Source: Lunularia cruciata
Taxonomy: Eukaryota > Streptophyta > Marchantiopsida > Lunulariales > Lunulariaceae
DNA length: 64,000 nt
Assembly (NCBI GenBank): GCA_948567375.1
Contig: OX419755.1
Location: forward strand, 50,052,291 to 50,116,290
Direction: 5' to 3'
Below, in pieces: positions 10,854-21,668 of the stretch. Both the position numbers and the translations under genes were made by a program. Position 1 is the first letter of the stretch; every line of letters begins with the position of its first letter. Under the pieces are notes generated by a model, which worked only from the letters and a program-made list of their open reading frames with translations, was not told the DNA's origin and searched no databases.

Positions 10854-13439
10854 ATGACAAGAAATTTCCCATTGCCGCTAAGAAGTCATCCTGTAGGAGA
10901 TTGTGGGAAGGGAAGTATAGTCAAAGATGCGTTGGTGTGTCAAGAGGAAGGCGTGAGAGTTAATCCGGGAATCAGTAGGAAGAATAGTCACCAGCTCAGA
11001 GTGGAAGAGAGAAAGATGTGGGGTGGGAAGAAGAACTCCGAATTCACCATGAGAAATCATGCAATTTGGAGGTTAGATGTGATCGCAAGAATTGAGGTCT
11101 TGAACAGGCTTCGGATCACATTCTTGGCATGGAACTAGAATGTTAGCTTTCTAGGTTTCATGACTGAGATCATCAAGAGTAACTGTCTTGATGGCCTTGA
11201 GGAAGAAGGGAAGAGAGGAAATCTGGCTTGATGGATAGAGTCGGATTGGAGGTTAGTACTCGAGAGAGAAGCAGGCGCAGAGCATGGTGCCATGTTCTTG
11301 GAGAAGGGAGAGGTAACCAAAGAAACCCAAGAAGTGAGAGATGCCTTCTCTTTGAAGCGGACAAAGAATGGCTAGAAAGTGGAGAGCTATAGGGATCCTA
11401 TCAAGAGAAGGATTGTGAGTGCTCTAATGGCAGTCTTGAAGCCGGAGAGAACGACTTATGTGATGAAGCACCAAGCGGTGTTCTTCCATAAGATGTTTGC
11501 AAGAGAGCCAATTAACTGTGCAAAGTGTCTTCATGGGAGGACAAGACAGATGGTGTGGAATTTGCGGGACAAGTTGCCTCCACACTACATTGTGCCATTT
11601 GCAGCCCATTTCTATCTAGGGCTGAACTTGCTCAATGCGGCGGAGCAAAATAAGATGGTGTCCCATTTCCATCCCAATTTAAGAAGAGATGTTGATGCAG
11701 AGGAGCAAAAATACATTCTATAGATCAGGAGCAGTGATGAGTACTACGCGTAGACGGAGCAGAGTGTGCAGTTGAAAGTGAGCACTCCAAAGTCAAAGAA
11801 GAGGAGTCAACAAGGAGAAGAAAAAGTAGAGAAAGCAAGACCTCGGAAGGCTAGAAGGGTAAACCCAAGGACAGAGCTAGTGGTAATCGCGTTGTCAGAA
11901 GAAGAGTCGGAAGGAGAAGCCGAGTGCAAGTCCAAAGATTTGGAGAGGGAGGAAGAACTAGAGTTCACACTACAGAGTGGAGACACGAGTAGTGACAATG
12001 ACGATGGAGTGGAAGTGAAATTGGTACCCGAAGAGGAGGAAGCTAAGATGGAGATAGAGGAGAAAGATAACTCAAAACTGGAAGACAAAGTTCCAGAGCA
12101 AGAGGAGAAAAGAGTTACAATTCAAAGGGGAGTTTGTTCTAGATGGAAGGCAAAGTGTGGAGCGGGGCCGAGTAAGGTAAGAGAAGAGGAGGATGGAAGT
12201 TTGGGGAGTGAAGAATCCATTTCTATAAGGCGATTGCGGCTTAGAAGGCAAGTGTCAAGTGAGGAAGAGGTGAAGAAGGAGACAAGTCTGCGAGTAAAAA
12301 TAAATACAAGTGAAGGAGTAGAGTATCTATGGGAGGTTGTGTACCCATTGTTGGTGAAGTTAGAGCACAAGAAGAAGGAGATGCAATCAAAGTGTCTGGA
12401 GGTGAAGATTGTATTGCAGGTGTTAGCTCAATTAGAAGAAGAGAACTTAGAGTTAAAGAAGAGTATAATCCAAGGTGAGGAGGAAAGGGAAGTACTACAA
12501 GTAGATGCAGTAGTACAAAATCAAGTGATTGAGAACTTGAAGATAGAAGCGTGGAATAGAGAGGGGCTCATAGAGCAGAGTGACATAGCAAGGGAAAGGA
12601 AAGTAGTTGAGTATGAAATCTTGAAGCAACAGTTTGCTGATTTGAGATGAGAAATTATCCATGTTATGGCAAGAGTAGCAGAGAAGGAGCAAGAGCTTGA
12701 TAGAGTGATGGAGAGTGTAGAAGAGAAAAAGCAACTCTAGCAAAGAGAGTTGACAATAAGATACAGAGAGGAAGAAAGGTTGAGAGAGTTACTTTGCAAT
12801 CAGGAGGAGAAGATTGTGCAAGAGGAGAAGGAGAAGGAAACTATGAAAGCTAAGTTTGAAGCAGAATTGGCAATGTACAAAGAAGATTGGCTTGCAGATC
12901 AAGAACATCAAAGAAGAATGAGATTGGAGCCAATGAAGGAGATTGTGATCAAGATGAATGCAATGCTAAGTACAAAAGCCAACGTGCGGATTGAAGAAAC
13001 GAGACTGCACGAGTTGAAGTTGTTGGTGTACAAGACGAGGAGGAGAAATGCAAAGGATAAAGATTTGAACGTGTTGTTGATCAGTCTCAGAACTTGTGTA
13101 GATAGAAAGATATTGGAAGTAGAAGACAATATCACAATTAGATTAGACTTAGTGAAATTAGAGATAGATAAACTTTGGAAGGATGTATGAGCAAAACCCA
13201 AAGTAGATGACATATGAGTGCAGATGACTTCAGAATTACCATTGGAGGTATTAGAGAAGAGTGGGTCAAGAGATAAGGAGTTAGAAGGATTACCCACTGG
13301 TGGAATTGCAGATCAGGAAAGAGAAATGTTAGAATTAGTAGAAGATTTAGGAGTTATGAAACCCGATGACAAAGTAGTAGTGAGTAAAGTTACTTTGGGA
13401 TTGAAAGCCAAGGAAGAAGTAGACATCAGATTGGATTAG
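10854..13439 (+). pseudogene. B-family protein, about 860 codons, unknown, coiled-coil (broken)
   Basis: Consecutive open stretches (10854-11138, 11379-11723, 11766-12650, 12750-13190, 13218-13439), separated by stops and shifts, line up with the same protein in B3 and B4. The N-terminal third is a globular, moderately hydrophobic region (HYIVPFAAHFYLGLNLL); the middle is very rich in Glu, Lys and Ser; the C-terminal half is heptad-like and predicted coiled-coil. No catalytic motif seen. It might be a Gag-like structural protein, but I do not recognise the family. Most stops in this copy (11373, 11720, 12648, 12738) are single-base changes relative to other copies. Confidence 0.7.
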
Positions 13440-14223
13440 TAACAAATTTGAGATTTGAAGAGGTAGATATGAAGAGTTGCATTGTCATTTTGGATCTACA
13501 GATTAACAGGGTTGTTGTAGAATGGTATAGTTGTTAGAACTAACGTTTGCTTCACTATTTGAGAGTGGCATTTGCAATCATATGTTGTTTAGTTCTCAGA
13601 ATAGATAAAGCAAAGTGCTGTGAAGCAGTGCTTGTCGCTTGAGCTTAGTTTTGAGTATCAATTTTTTGTTTGTGTTTGTGAGTGTGTGGAGAAATTCAAA
13701 GTGCAAGTCAATGTGCTTGTTGGATGTTGGATTCCATAGCCTTGATCTTTACTTTGTGTGTTTGATCCTTAGTGAAGTGCAATCAAAGCAATTCCTTAAG
13801 AGATCTGAGAGGAATTGTAGTGTTGATAGTATTTTGCATTTGTGAGTGCGACCTAAAGTTGATGTGAAACAATTTTGATCGAGGAAGTTGTACCTTCAGT
13901 GGAGGGGTGGAACCCAATTTTGAGGCAAAGTTGTTTTTCAATAAAGTGCCATTTTTGGGAGAGTCTAAATAATCACAATCAAGATTGTTTGGAAAGATTT
14001 GATGGAGTTGTGATTAAGAAGTGTTAATTTGCAACGAGACTGCGAGTTAGTGCTTGTTACTCTCTTCTGGGTGTGGTTTCTACCAGAGAGATTAAAGATG
14101 CAACCAAGAAGAACTACATTGTTACTATTTGCTTTGTATTTGGAAATTTTTGACTATTATCTCTGTGGGAACAAACCTTACTTACCTGATTACCGCAAAA
14201 GTGATATTTTCCGGGTTGTCACA
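13440..14223 (+). other. B1 3' non-coding tail
   Basis: About 780 bp after the coding region, highly conserved among B1, B2, B4 and (reversed) B3. It holds short conserved blocks such as AGATAAAGCAAAGTGCT and the terminal GGGTTGTCACA, and no long ORF. Conservation suggests terminal sequences needed in cis. Confidence 0.6.
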
Positions 14224-15461
14224 CACTTGCACTCCAAATCCAAGTGATCTCCTTTGGTATTGGAGTATCCTTTGCATGGGTGTTCTCCTCGAATAAGTCA
14301 CTAGGCCAAGTAATAAAACCATTGAAAGCTTAAAGTAATGTTGCCATGGTCTTGGATAATAGTGAGCCAAGATTGCTACTTATTGAAGCATACTAGTAGG
14401 CAACATACCCATCTCTCACTTGACTACCAACTTGGTCTACAGGAGGCTATCTCCTACCAATAGTCAATACCCATGGGGTATAATATTGCTCCACCAATTA
14501 GCACATCATATGACTCAATTATTATCGTAATGGCCTAATCTCTCACCATAGAGCTATCAATCAGATGATTGGGCTGAATCTGGATAGTAAGCTCTCTACA
14601 TATGATGTATTGTGTAGAACTAAAGATGTCCTCCTAAAGATGTCTAGATCTAAAATAGATACCTCTCCATATCGGTATTTAGTAACTCTAAATTGATAAC
14701 TATAGCCTTCCCCAACATAAGAAGCTATGCACCAAAGTCCATAAGAACCTCTATGGTATATAGATCTTCGTTGAAGGTCCCACCAAACAAAAACTCCCAA
14801 TCTAGTTATCCAATAGGACAACTCTAAGTGTAAACCATGCTTGCTCAAAGGCCAATTTAGTTGGTAACTCATCCAATCTAGTCGTTACTACTTGCCATAA
14901 ACCACTAGTTATTGAGCAGATCCCATGCTCCTCAACCAAGTCAATTCCACTATCAACCACCTCTGCTCTAGAAGCAAGAACCACATCATCCCTACTATCG
15001 CAAAGCATGGTAGCCAACAAGAAGAGTAGAGCTGGGTCAACTTCCAATGTAAACATGTTGCCAATTGACAATTAAGGGAAGCACATAATCAACTAAGCCA
15101 CCTCCAACATTGAGCTAGACCTAATCAATGTAGTAGTAGGTGGTTGACTAGTAGGTAGTCTATCATGCACCCCATCACCACCTATCACACCTACACAAGG
15201 ATGCAAAGGAGCTATGGATATTGTCTATAGTGCCTCAAAGAGTATAAATGATTAGGGGAGACTGACATGTCTACCAACCTCTCCTCTTTGCAAGTCTAAC
15301 TCTACTAATGCTCCTCTAGGCTTTGGAGCACATACTTCACTCCTAGTCAATATTGTAGATGCATCCACTTGTGTTGCTCTACACATGAAGTCCAAGACAT
15401 CTCACCAACATATGAGGTGGAAGCCTCAACACTTGAATTTGATATCCTTTGAGCTATGGTC
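14224..15461 (-). pseudogene. E2 protease region and linker to methyltransferase
   Basis: Matches E1 36,392-37,620: the linker before the methyltransferase and the retropepsin-like segment (LPTKLAFEQAWFTLRVVLLDN, cf. E1). Unlike E1, the frame changes (14,872 and 15,071 ORFs lie in different frames), so this copy has indels as well as stops. No product expected. Confidence 0.7.
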
Positions 15462-16153
15462 TGTGAGCCGGCCTGCCTCTCACTCAAGATGAACCTCTGA
15501 TGGTTATTATTGTAATGCACCATGGACTAAGAAGGCAAGGAACCCCAACTCCATCATACTCCTCCAAGGCTAACACTCCAAGACTTAAGACATTGCTCAC
15601 TAAATAAATCAATGAGAGAGAGATAGTTGCAAATGAAAGGATGATGACTACCTCCTTACCCCTATTATATATACTTGTGAAATAGTTATGCACCAAAGTT
15701 ACTAATTACAGGAGTAACTCAAGTTAATAGGCTAAAAGTCAAATAAAGTCAAAAAGTATAAAGGAATATTCATCTACATGGGCATATTCCACTAAGCATG
15801 TGATCTTATTTTGACCCAACCACTAAGTCAAGGATTCCTTCACATGGGCTATCCTTGGACTATAGAAGAATCCAAAACAAAAATGCTTGCGGACCCAAGA
15901 GTTCTCAATTCTTTCCTCAAAGCCAAACATCTAGGAATAATACCAAGTCAACACACTAGAATCCAAAATAGTGATGCTTATCTTTTCCACTTCCTCTAAA
16001 GGAAGGTCCACATTATCTTAGCTATGAATAACTTTAGCTAATCATGACTAATGTAGAATCATCATTTATCTCTATATAAATAATATCTCTCAAGTATTTA
16101 TAATACTAAGTTGAATCTCATAATACCACACACATGCACAAATGGGTGTTATT
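15462..16153 (-). repeat. A4 3' LTR
   Basis: Full-length, diverged A LTR; the inner end is changed to TGTTATT instead of TGTTACA. Followed by the purine tract and integrase C-terminus. Its left neighbour is E2. Confidence 0.9.
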
Positions 16154-16197
16154 TTTACCCCCAAACTAAGTTTTCACTTGGTTCCCAAGTGAAGGTC

Positions 16198-17780
16198 TCT
16201 CTACCTTCTATGATACATCTTCAACTTATCATGGTTAATCCTATCAAAGTATTCTTCTCCAAACTCCTTGAGATCATAGGTGTAATTTCCTCAGACCTTC
16301 TCTACTATGAAAGGTCCAAAGTACTTAAGCAAAACTTCTTTTGCACTCTCTTGAATCGAATGGAATCAAACAACATTACTCAATCACCTTCTTTGGAAGG
16401 CTACACCTTCTTCTTGCCTTGCCTCTTGTCATAGCTCTCCTTTTGTTTTCTTTGGGCTTGCTACACTCGAACCACAGCAACTACTCTTGCCTCTTCTAAT
16501 TCCATGAGTTGATCCTTCCTTGACTTCTGTGCATCACCTCCTTGTGCTTTCTTCAATCTCCTATGAATGCTTTGGAAGGTAGGAAGATCAAAGTGAATAA
16601 GTAACGTAGACTCAATACCATATACCAATTGAAATGGAGAATATCCAATGGAAGTCTTCATGGTTATCCTATACTACCACAAAACTGCATGAATGCTCTT
16701 ATCCCCATGATGTTTAGCCTCCTACATTTCTGCATCTTTGGCCAACATCATGTACAAGGTCTGATTGGTTCTCTCTACCAAGCCATTGGAATTTGGCTTA
16801 TAGGATGTAGTTACTCTATGTGTGATAGAGAAATGTCGTTGCATGGCTATAATAATGCTTCCTGTAAACTCTCCTCCTCTATCAACAACTAACTCCAAAG
16901 GGCACCCAAACCTAGTGATAATATGTTCATGAAGAAATCTCTCAACTTCATCTTCATTCTTGTCCCTCAATGGTCTAGTCTCAACCCACTTGGTAAGATA
17001 ATCAGTAACTACCAAAATATACCAATTGTTCCTTAGGGTTCTATTAAGAGGACCTACAAAATCAATTCCCCACTTCTTAAAAGGTCCTAGCAATGGAATT
17101 GATCTAAGTGGTGGAGTGGAAGTAGACTTTCTAGTAAAAGCTTGACAAACATGACAAGTTTTGCAATAATCAAGACAATCCTTCAAAATCCCTCTCCAAT
17201 GGTAACTTGCATATAGAATCTTGAAAGTAGTCACATTTCCTGCAAAGTGTCCTCCACACACTAAACCTTCATGAAACTCCTTTATGAGTAGGTTAACCTC
17301 TTCCTTACCCACTACTCTCCAAAGCAAACCATTTGCTCTTTGGTGAAAAAGAATATCCTCCACCCTTGTGTAAGGTCTAGATCTTGCTGCAAGGGCCTTC
17401 CTCTATCTAGCATGCATCCCTTCTGGATAGTTACCTCTTGTCACAAAATCCATAATCTCCTTATACTCCCTTGGAACCTCTTGAGTGATTGAGATTATCA
17501 TGAGCTCCTCATCCGAGAAAGAATCATCCATTGGCTCATCTCCATCATGATCATAGGCCCTAGATAACAAATCAACATTTGCATGTTTCTTTCTTGGCCT
17601 ATCTTCAATGGTGTAGTCATATTCAGACAAGAGTATCATCCACCTTGCTAGCCTCCCTTCCACATTAGGCTTGTTGAAGATATACTTCAAAGACTTGTGA
17701 TCTATGACAATGGTGGCTTTCCCTACAATCAAGTAGTGTCTAAACTTCTTGAGACCAAAGATCACTGCCAACCCTTCTCT
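16198..17780 (-). pseudogene. A4 integrase and RNase H, broken
   Basis: Homologous to A5 gag-pol from the RNase H Glu (REGLA) to the integrase C-terminus. Open stretches 17810-17403, 17363-16722 and 16661-16461 carry the RNase H TDH/IDH-type and ANVDLLSR motifs, the integrase CKTCHVC zinc ligands and the core DFVG, DRGGEF and ERTNQ residues. Stops and frameshifts separate them. E1 cuts the gene at 17780 and the upstream part resumes at 40854. Confidence 0.9.
17776..17780. other. Target site duplication of E1, left copy
   Basis: TCTCT here is repeated at 40854-40858; A1 and A5 show the uninterrupted A sequence (ACCCTTCTCTCTCC on this strand), confirming E1 as one insertion. Confidence 0.85.
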
Positions 17781-18451
17781 GTTGTGTGTATATACATTGC
17801 TACACAACATACATCACTGTCAACATCATACACTATAGAAGCACCACTCACACATAAATCATACATAGACTCTAAAGTGCAACAATAATCAGATTGTTTA
17901 CCACTCTCAACTCAACTCAACTCAGATCAATACTTGATCTATCACTCTATAAATTGCTAACAACTGGGCACTGGTTATAGTGAAGCCACACCCACTCTAG
18001 CTAAGAGAATCCAGGTGATGCTTGCCAGCCTCTGTCCACCATAGCCAGGAACTCGAAGGCTCAACATTAGAGAAGTGAGCTCTCTAGAGCTGCACTTTGA
18101 AAGTATACCCCCTGGAATCAAGCTAGGTCTGAACCCTAACGGTCCCGCTGAAGGCACACTCAAAGGTGCAAATGGTACAAAGTGACTTCATGGTGGGCCC
18201 CACCGTGAAGTCAGTACTCCAAACACAAAATCTGACTGTCAGAAAGTAGTCTCAAAGAAAATGCTGAAATAACTCTAACTACTATCACTAGAACTCCAGT
18301 GTCCGAGCAATCTAGATGCAACACTACAAATGGTGTGATAGTTGTTGTGTGTATATACATCACTACACAACATACATCGGTGTCAACATCATACACTATA
18401 GAAGCACAACTCACACATAAGTCATACACAGACTCTAAAGTGCCGCAATCA
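17781..18451 (-). repeat. E1 3' LTR (17886-18451) plus a 105-bp repeat of its own start (17781-17885)
   Basis: The part 17886-18340 matches the 5' LTR at 40409-40853. 18341-18451 is a further segment that is repeated, diverged, at 17781-17885, on the other side of the shared core (GTTGTGTGTATATACAT...). The 5' LTR lacks this segment. A purine-rich AAGGAGG on the minus strand adjoins 18451, so the LTR probably begins there. See the finding on permutation. Confidence 0.7.
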
Positions 18452-18599
18452 CCTCCTTAGTTGGCGGTTAGGTCCCTCTAACTCCAAATAGCCATCTACT
18501 CTAAGTATATGGTATACCCTATAATGGGCAAAGATCAAGAGGCCGGGTGCTATGGAGCCCCATTGTTAGTCGCATGTCTGCAATCTATACCATATAAAG

Positions 18600-19248
18600 A
18601 ATGAACTAACTATAAGTCAAGTACATCTAGGACATAACTACTATCCCTGAGGAACCACCGTGAGGAGAAAATTCATGCATGCCATATGCCATCCTCTCAA
18701 ACAGCTATCACACACTAACATAGTAGCAGCTCCACTAGAAGAGCCACATAACATACACCTCAAGCCTGCACATACAAGTGCCAAGCTTGGGTCCATAGTA
18801 CCATCAATGTTTGGGAGGTTGTATGGCACACAATTGCACAAATGATCCTTCCAAACAACACAATCACGTCCTTCTAACACAAGGACTCTAGATGGCAAAA
18901 CCACACGCACTCTCAAGATAGTGCGGCCTGTCAAAACATCAAGTGTCATCGGTGTTGTCTACTATAGATATACATAGTCTCCTAGATGAAATTGACGGAT
19001 CAAGGGTCTTTAACCTCCTCCTTGAATGGTAGCATAGCGTAAAGTATCTCTATGCTGAGCAATCGCCAAGTTCTCAAAGGCCATTGACATCACTCTCCAA
19101 AAGATCCTGCCCGTTGAGAACATGCGCTCATCCATACATTGGGTCATCCAAGTCCAAAACTATAGTAGCATCTTGACGAATGGCTATAGGTAACTCTGGA
19201 TCTCATCTATAGAGTAGAAAGTACATCTATAGAGTACAAAGTACAGTA
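18600..19248 (-). pseudogene. E1 integrase C-terminus with PHD finger
   Basis: The minus frame reads an integrase C-terminal segment (IAQHRDTLRYATIQGGG, GDYVYL), a beta-rich stretch (LDVLTGRTILRVRVV, VLVLEGRD), then a PHD zinc finger: CMLC, CDSC, GWHMAC and, after two TAG codons, CPRC, i.e. a full C4HC3 ligand set. PHD fingers usually bind histone H3 tails, so this may play the targeting part that a chromodomain plays in C. Several TAG stops break it. The upstream integrase core is absent; A3/A2 sequences abut it. Confidence 0.8.
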
Positions 19249-19409
19249 CTCACCCCTTGTTAAATACTTGTGAAATAGTTACGTAACAAAGCTACTAATT
19301 ACCGTAGTAACTCAAGTTACTAGACTAAAAGTCAAGTAAAGTCAAAAAGTAGAAAGGAGTATCCATTCACATGGGTATATTCCCCTAAGCATGTGGTCTT
19401 ATCTTGACC
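19249..19409 (-). repeat. Fragment of A3 3' LTR
   Basis: About 160 bp of minus-strand A LTR, lacking the first ~195 bp on the E1 side and cut at TTGACC by the 5' LTR of A2. Best read as the remains of the 3' LTR of A3, into which A2 inserted. Confidence 0.75.
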
Positions 19410-20101
19410 TGTAACACCCATTTGTGCATGTGTGTGGTATTGTGATATTTAGCTTGGTATTACAAGTACTTAAGAGATATTATTTATATAGAGATAAAGG
19501 ATGGTTCTATATTAGTCATGGTTAGCTAAATTTAATCATGGCTAAGATAGAGGGGACCTTACTTTAGAGGAATTAGAAAAGATGAGCACCACTATTTTGG
19601 ATTCTAGTGTGTTGACTTGGTATTATTCCTAAGTGTTTGGCTTTGAGGAAAGAGTTGAGAACTCTTGGGCCCGCAAGGTTTTTTATTTTGGATTCTTCTT
19701 TAGTCCAAGGATAGCCCATGTGAAGGAATCCTTGACTTAGTGGTTGGGTCAAGATGAGACCACATGCTTAGGGGAATATGCCCATGTGAATGGATATTCC
19801 TTTCTACTATTTGACTTTACTTGACTTTTAGTCTAGTAACTTGAGTTACTACGGTAATTAGTAACTTTGGTATGTAACTATTTCACAAGTATATAAAAAA
19901 GTGGTGAGGAGGTACTCATCATCCTTTCATTTGCAACTATCTCTCTCTCATTGAGTTCTCTAATGAGCAATGTCTTGAGTCTTGGAGTGTTAGCCTTGGA
20001 GGAGTATGATGGAGTTCAGGTTCTTTGCCTTCTTAGTCCATGGTGCGCTACCATAATAGCCATCAGAGGTTCATCCTGAGTGAGAGACATGCTGGCTCAC
20101 A
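19410..20101 (+). repeat. A2 5' LTR (692 bp)
   Basis: Starts TGTAACACCC and ends GGCTCACA, followed by TTTT and the primer site; the same length as the A5 LTRs. Confidence 0.94.
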
Positions 20102-20105
20102 TTTT

Positions 20106-20123
20106 TGGTTCCGTCGCCGGGAC
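20106..20123 (+). promoter_or_regulatory. A2 primer binding site
   Basis: TGGTTCCGTCGCCGGGAC, one base different from A5; tRNA-Asp-like. Confidence 0.65.
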
Positions 20124-20960
20124 CTCTCTAGAAGGCAAGATAATGTTCCGCTTTCAATTCTACATAAGGCAGAAGGAGGCTATGAGACCACACTTGGAGA
20201 GAACATTAGGAGAGGAGAGGGCTGAACTTATGTTAGAGAACCAAGATCCATTTGTATACCCTGTAGTTCATTATGATGTCTTTGAGGTGATTTTGTACAT
20301 CTTGTACACATGAGAGGAATTGGAGAGATTGTGTGAGGTGGATTGCAGATTTTGGGGATTAAGGTGATTTTGGGCAAAATCTCAAGTTTGAGATCTGAAC
20401 TTGAAATTTCTACACATGATAGCTTGGGTTATCTTTTAGTTAACACACTTGCAATTATTATCAGAGCTACTATGCGCAATGAGCTAGAATTTTTGAAAGT
20501 TGATAGGGTAAAGTGCTCCCGCAACTGCATGCTATTTGGAAAATTGTACAAAGTCTCCCATTTCTTGAATTCTTAGTAAATTGTACTGAAAATTTCCAAG
20601 AAAATTCAATGCGTTGTATCCTACTTGCTGTGAGAAAAATGAGAGAGAGATTGTTTTTGCACAGGGCGTAACAAGTTTTTGAAGTGAGGGGGGTGGTTTT
20701 CAGACCAAATCTGAAAATTATGTGCTGAATAGAAAGGTGTCTAGGCCAAATGGCTCAATGAAAAGATCTGAAATTTTGCAAGGAGGGATGCCCTAGAGTT
20801 ATGATCAAGTATGCCAAATTTGAGAGGACTGTGATATATTGGTTGGGAGATTTGAGTGACATTGTGAGGAAAGGTCAATTCTGTAGAGTGGAGATCTCAT
20901 GCATGAGGAGTTTGAGATCAACAAAAAGCATGTTTGAGTGTTTAGATTCATCTTGGGAAC

Positions 20961-21434
20961 ATGGAGGGTCATCAAGAGTGGAAATTGAGATTATGGAAGG
21001 TTCCCCAAGGGTTTGAGGTGATTGTAGTGGTGGATTTGAGGAAAAGAGAGTTTATAATAGAATTTGAAGAGAGTGTTGAGAGGATCCAAAAACCTACACC
21101 ACTTGGAGGAAAGAGTGAGTCTAAGTGCTTTCTGTGTGGAGAGAAGGGACATAAGGCAATTTCATGTCCATTGACCTTTGAGAGCAAGATATTGATGGAA
21201 AGGAGAGGCTTACTTGACTTGGGTTTGCATGTTGGACCTTCTTCACCAAGATTGGGAGGGAGAAGATCTAAGACCAAGGAGTTGTGTGAGGTTTGTGGAG
21301 TTGAAGGACTTCCAAAAGGACATGAGTGTAGTGGAGTAAAAGCACTTTTGGAAACTTTAGTGAAGGATCTTGGAGAGAGTCTTAGTACAGCTACAAAAAA
21401 ACAAGCACCTTCATCAGCTAGTTCCCAAGATTAG
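20961..21434 (+). CDS. A2 leader ORF, CCHC zinc-knuckle protein (157 aa)
   Basis: Same protein as in A1, A3 and A5. The knuckle reads CFLCGEKGHKAISC; the second cluster CEVCGVEGLPKGHEC is unchanged. Ends SSASSQD at 21434. Intact although gag-pol in this copy has lost its start codon and RT. Confidence 0.75.
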   Translation: MEGHQEWKLRLWKVPQGFEVIVVVDLRKREFIIEFEESVERIQKPTPLGGKSESKCFLCGEKGHKAISCPLTFESKILMERRGLLDLGLHVGPSSPRLGGRRSKTKELCEVCGVEGLPKGHECSGVKALLETLVKDLGESLSTATKKQAPSSASSQD

Positions 21435-21668
21435 TGATGGAGATAATCTTTCAACTCATGGATAAACTATCCATGACAGTTAGATTAATATGCACTCTAG
21501 GATTTGATGTTTCTATAGAAATCTTGGAGCAACCTGAACCTTTTGTGTTCCCTAGAGTGGATTATTCTCAGATGGTGTTAGTCATGTAGATACTCTATTA
21601 GTAATAGAGTGAGAGAAAAGAAAAGAGAAAAACAAAATTGAGAGAAAAGAAAGATAGTGAGGGGTTAA

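Larger units (their letters stand above)
10444..14223 (+). mobile_element. B1: unclassified 3.8-kb element of family B
   Basis: Ends TCTGGTACCCAC (TGTGGTACCCAC in other copies) and GGGTTGTCACA; flanks CACTC and CACTT fit a 5-bp target duplication, and E1 shows the uninterrupted site. It carries one long degenerate coding region and no recognisable RT, integrase, protease or transposase. I find no direct repeat of the first few hundred bases near the end, so ordinary LTRs are not visible. It could be a non-autonomous retroelement or a giant solo LTR containing an ORF. Confidence 0.8.
9959..15461 (-). mobile_element. E2: partial methyltransferase-bearing Ty3/gypsy element
   Basis: 9959-10443 and 14224-15461 match E1 at about 35,905-36,391 and 36,392-37,620, same strand and order, so they are one E copy interrupted by B1. 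It contains protease and the N-terminal half of the methyltransferase. The left side is cut by C at motif IV; the right side is cut by A4 at 15462, within the linker between gag and protease. No LTR of this copy is in the window. Confidence 0.85.

Noticed and set aside
10444-14223. B as a Helitron or cut-and-paste DNA transposon
   Set aside because: Ends are TG...CA with a 5-bp duplication; there are no long terminal inverted repeats, no 3' hairpin-CTRR end, and no Rep/helicase or transposase motifs.
17781-18451. The 105-bp repeats at the E1 3' end as a long target duplication
   Set aside because: The host A4 shows a TCTCT duplication instead, and the repeated unit is part of the E LTR.
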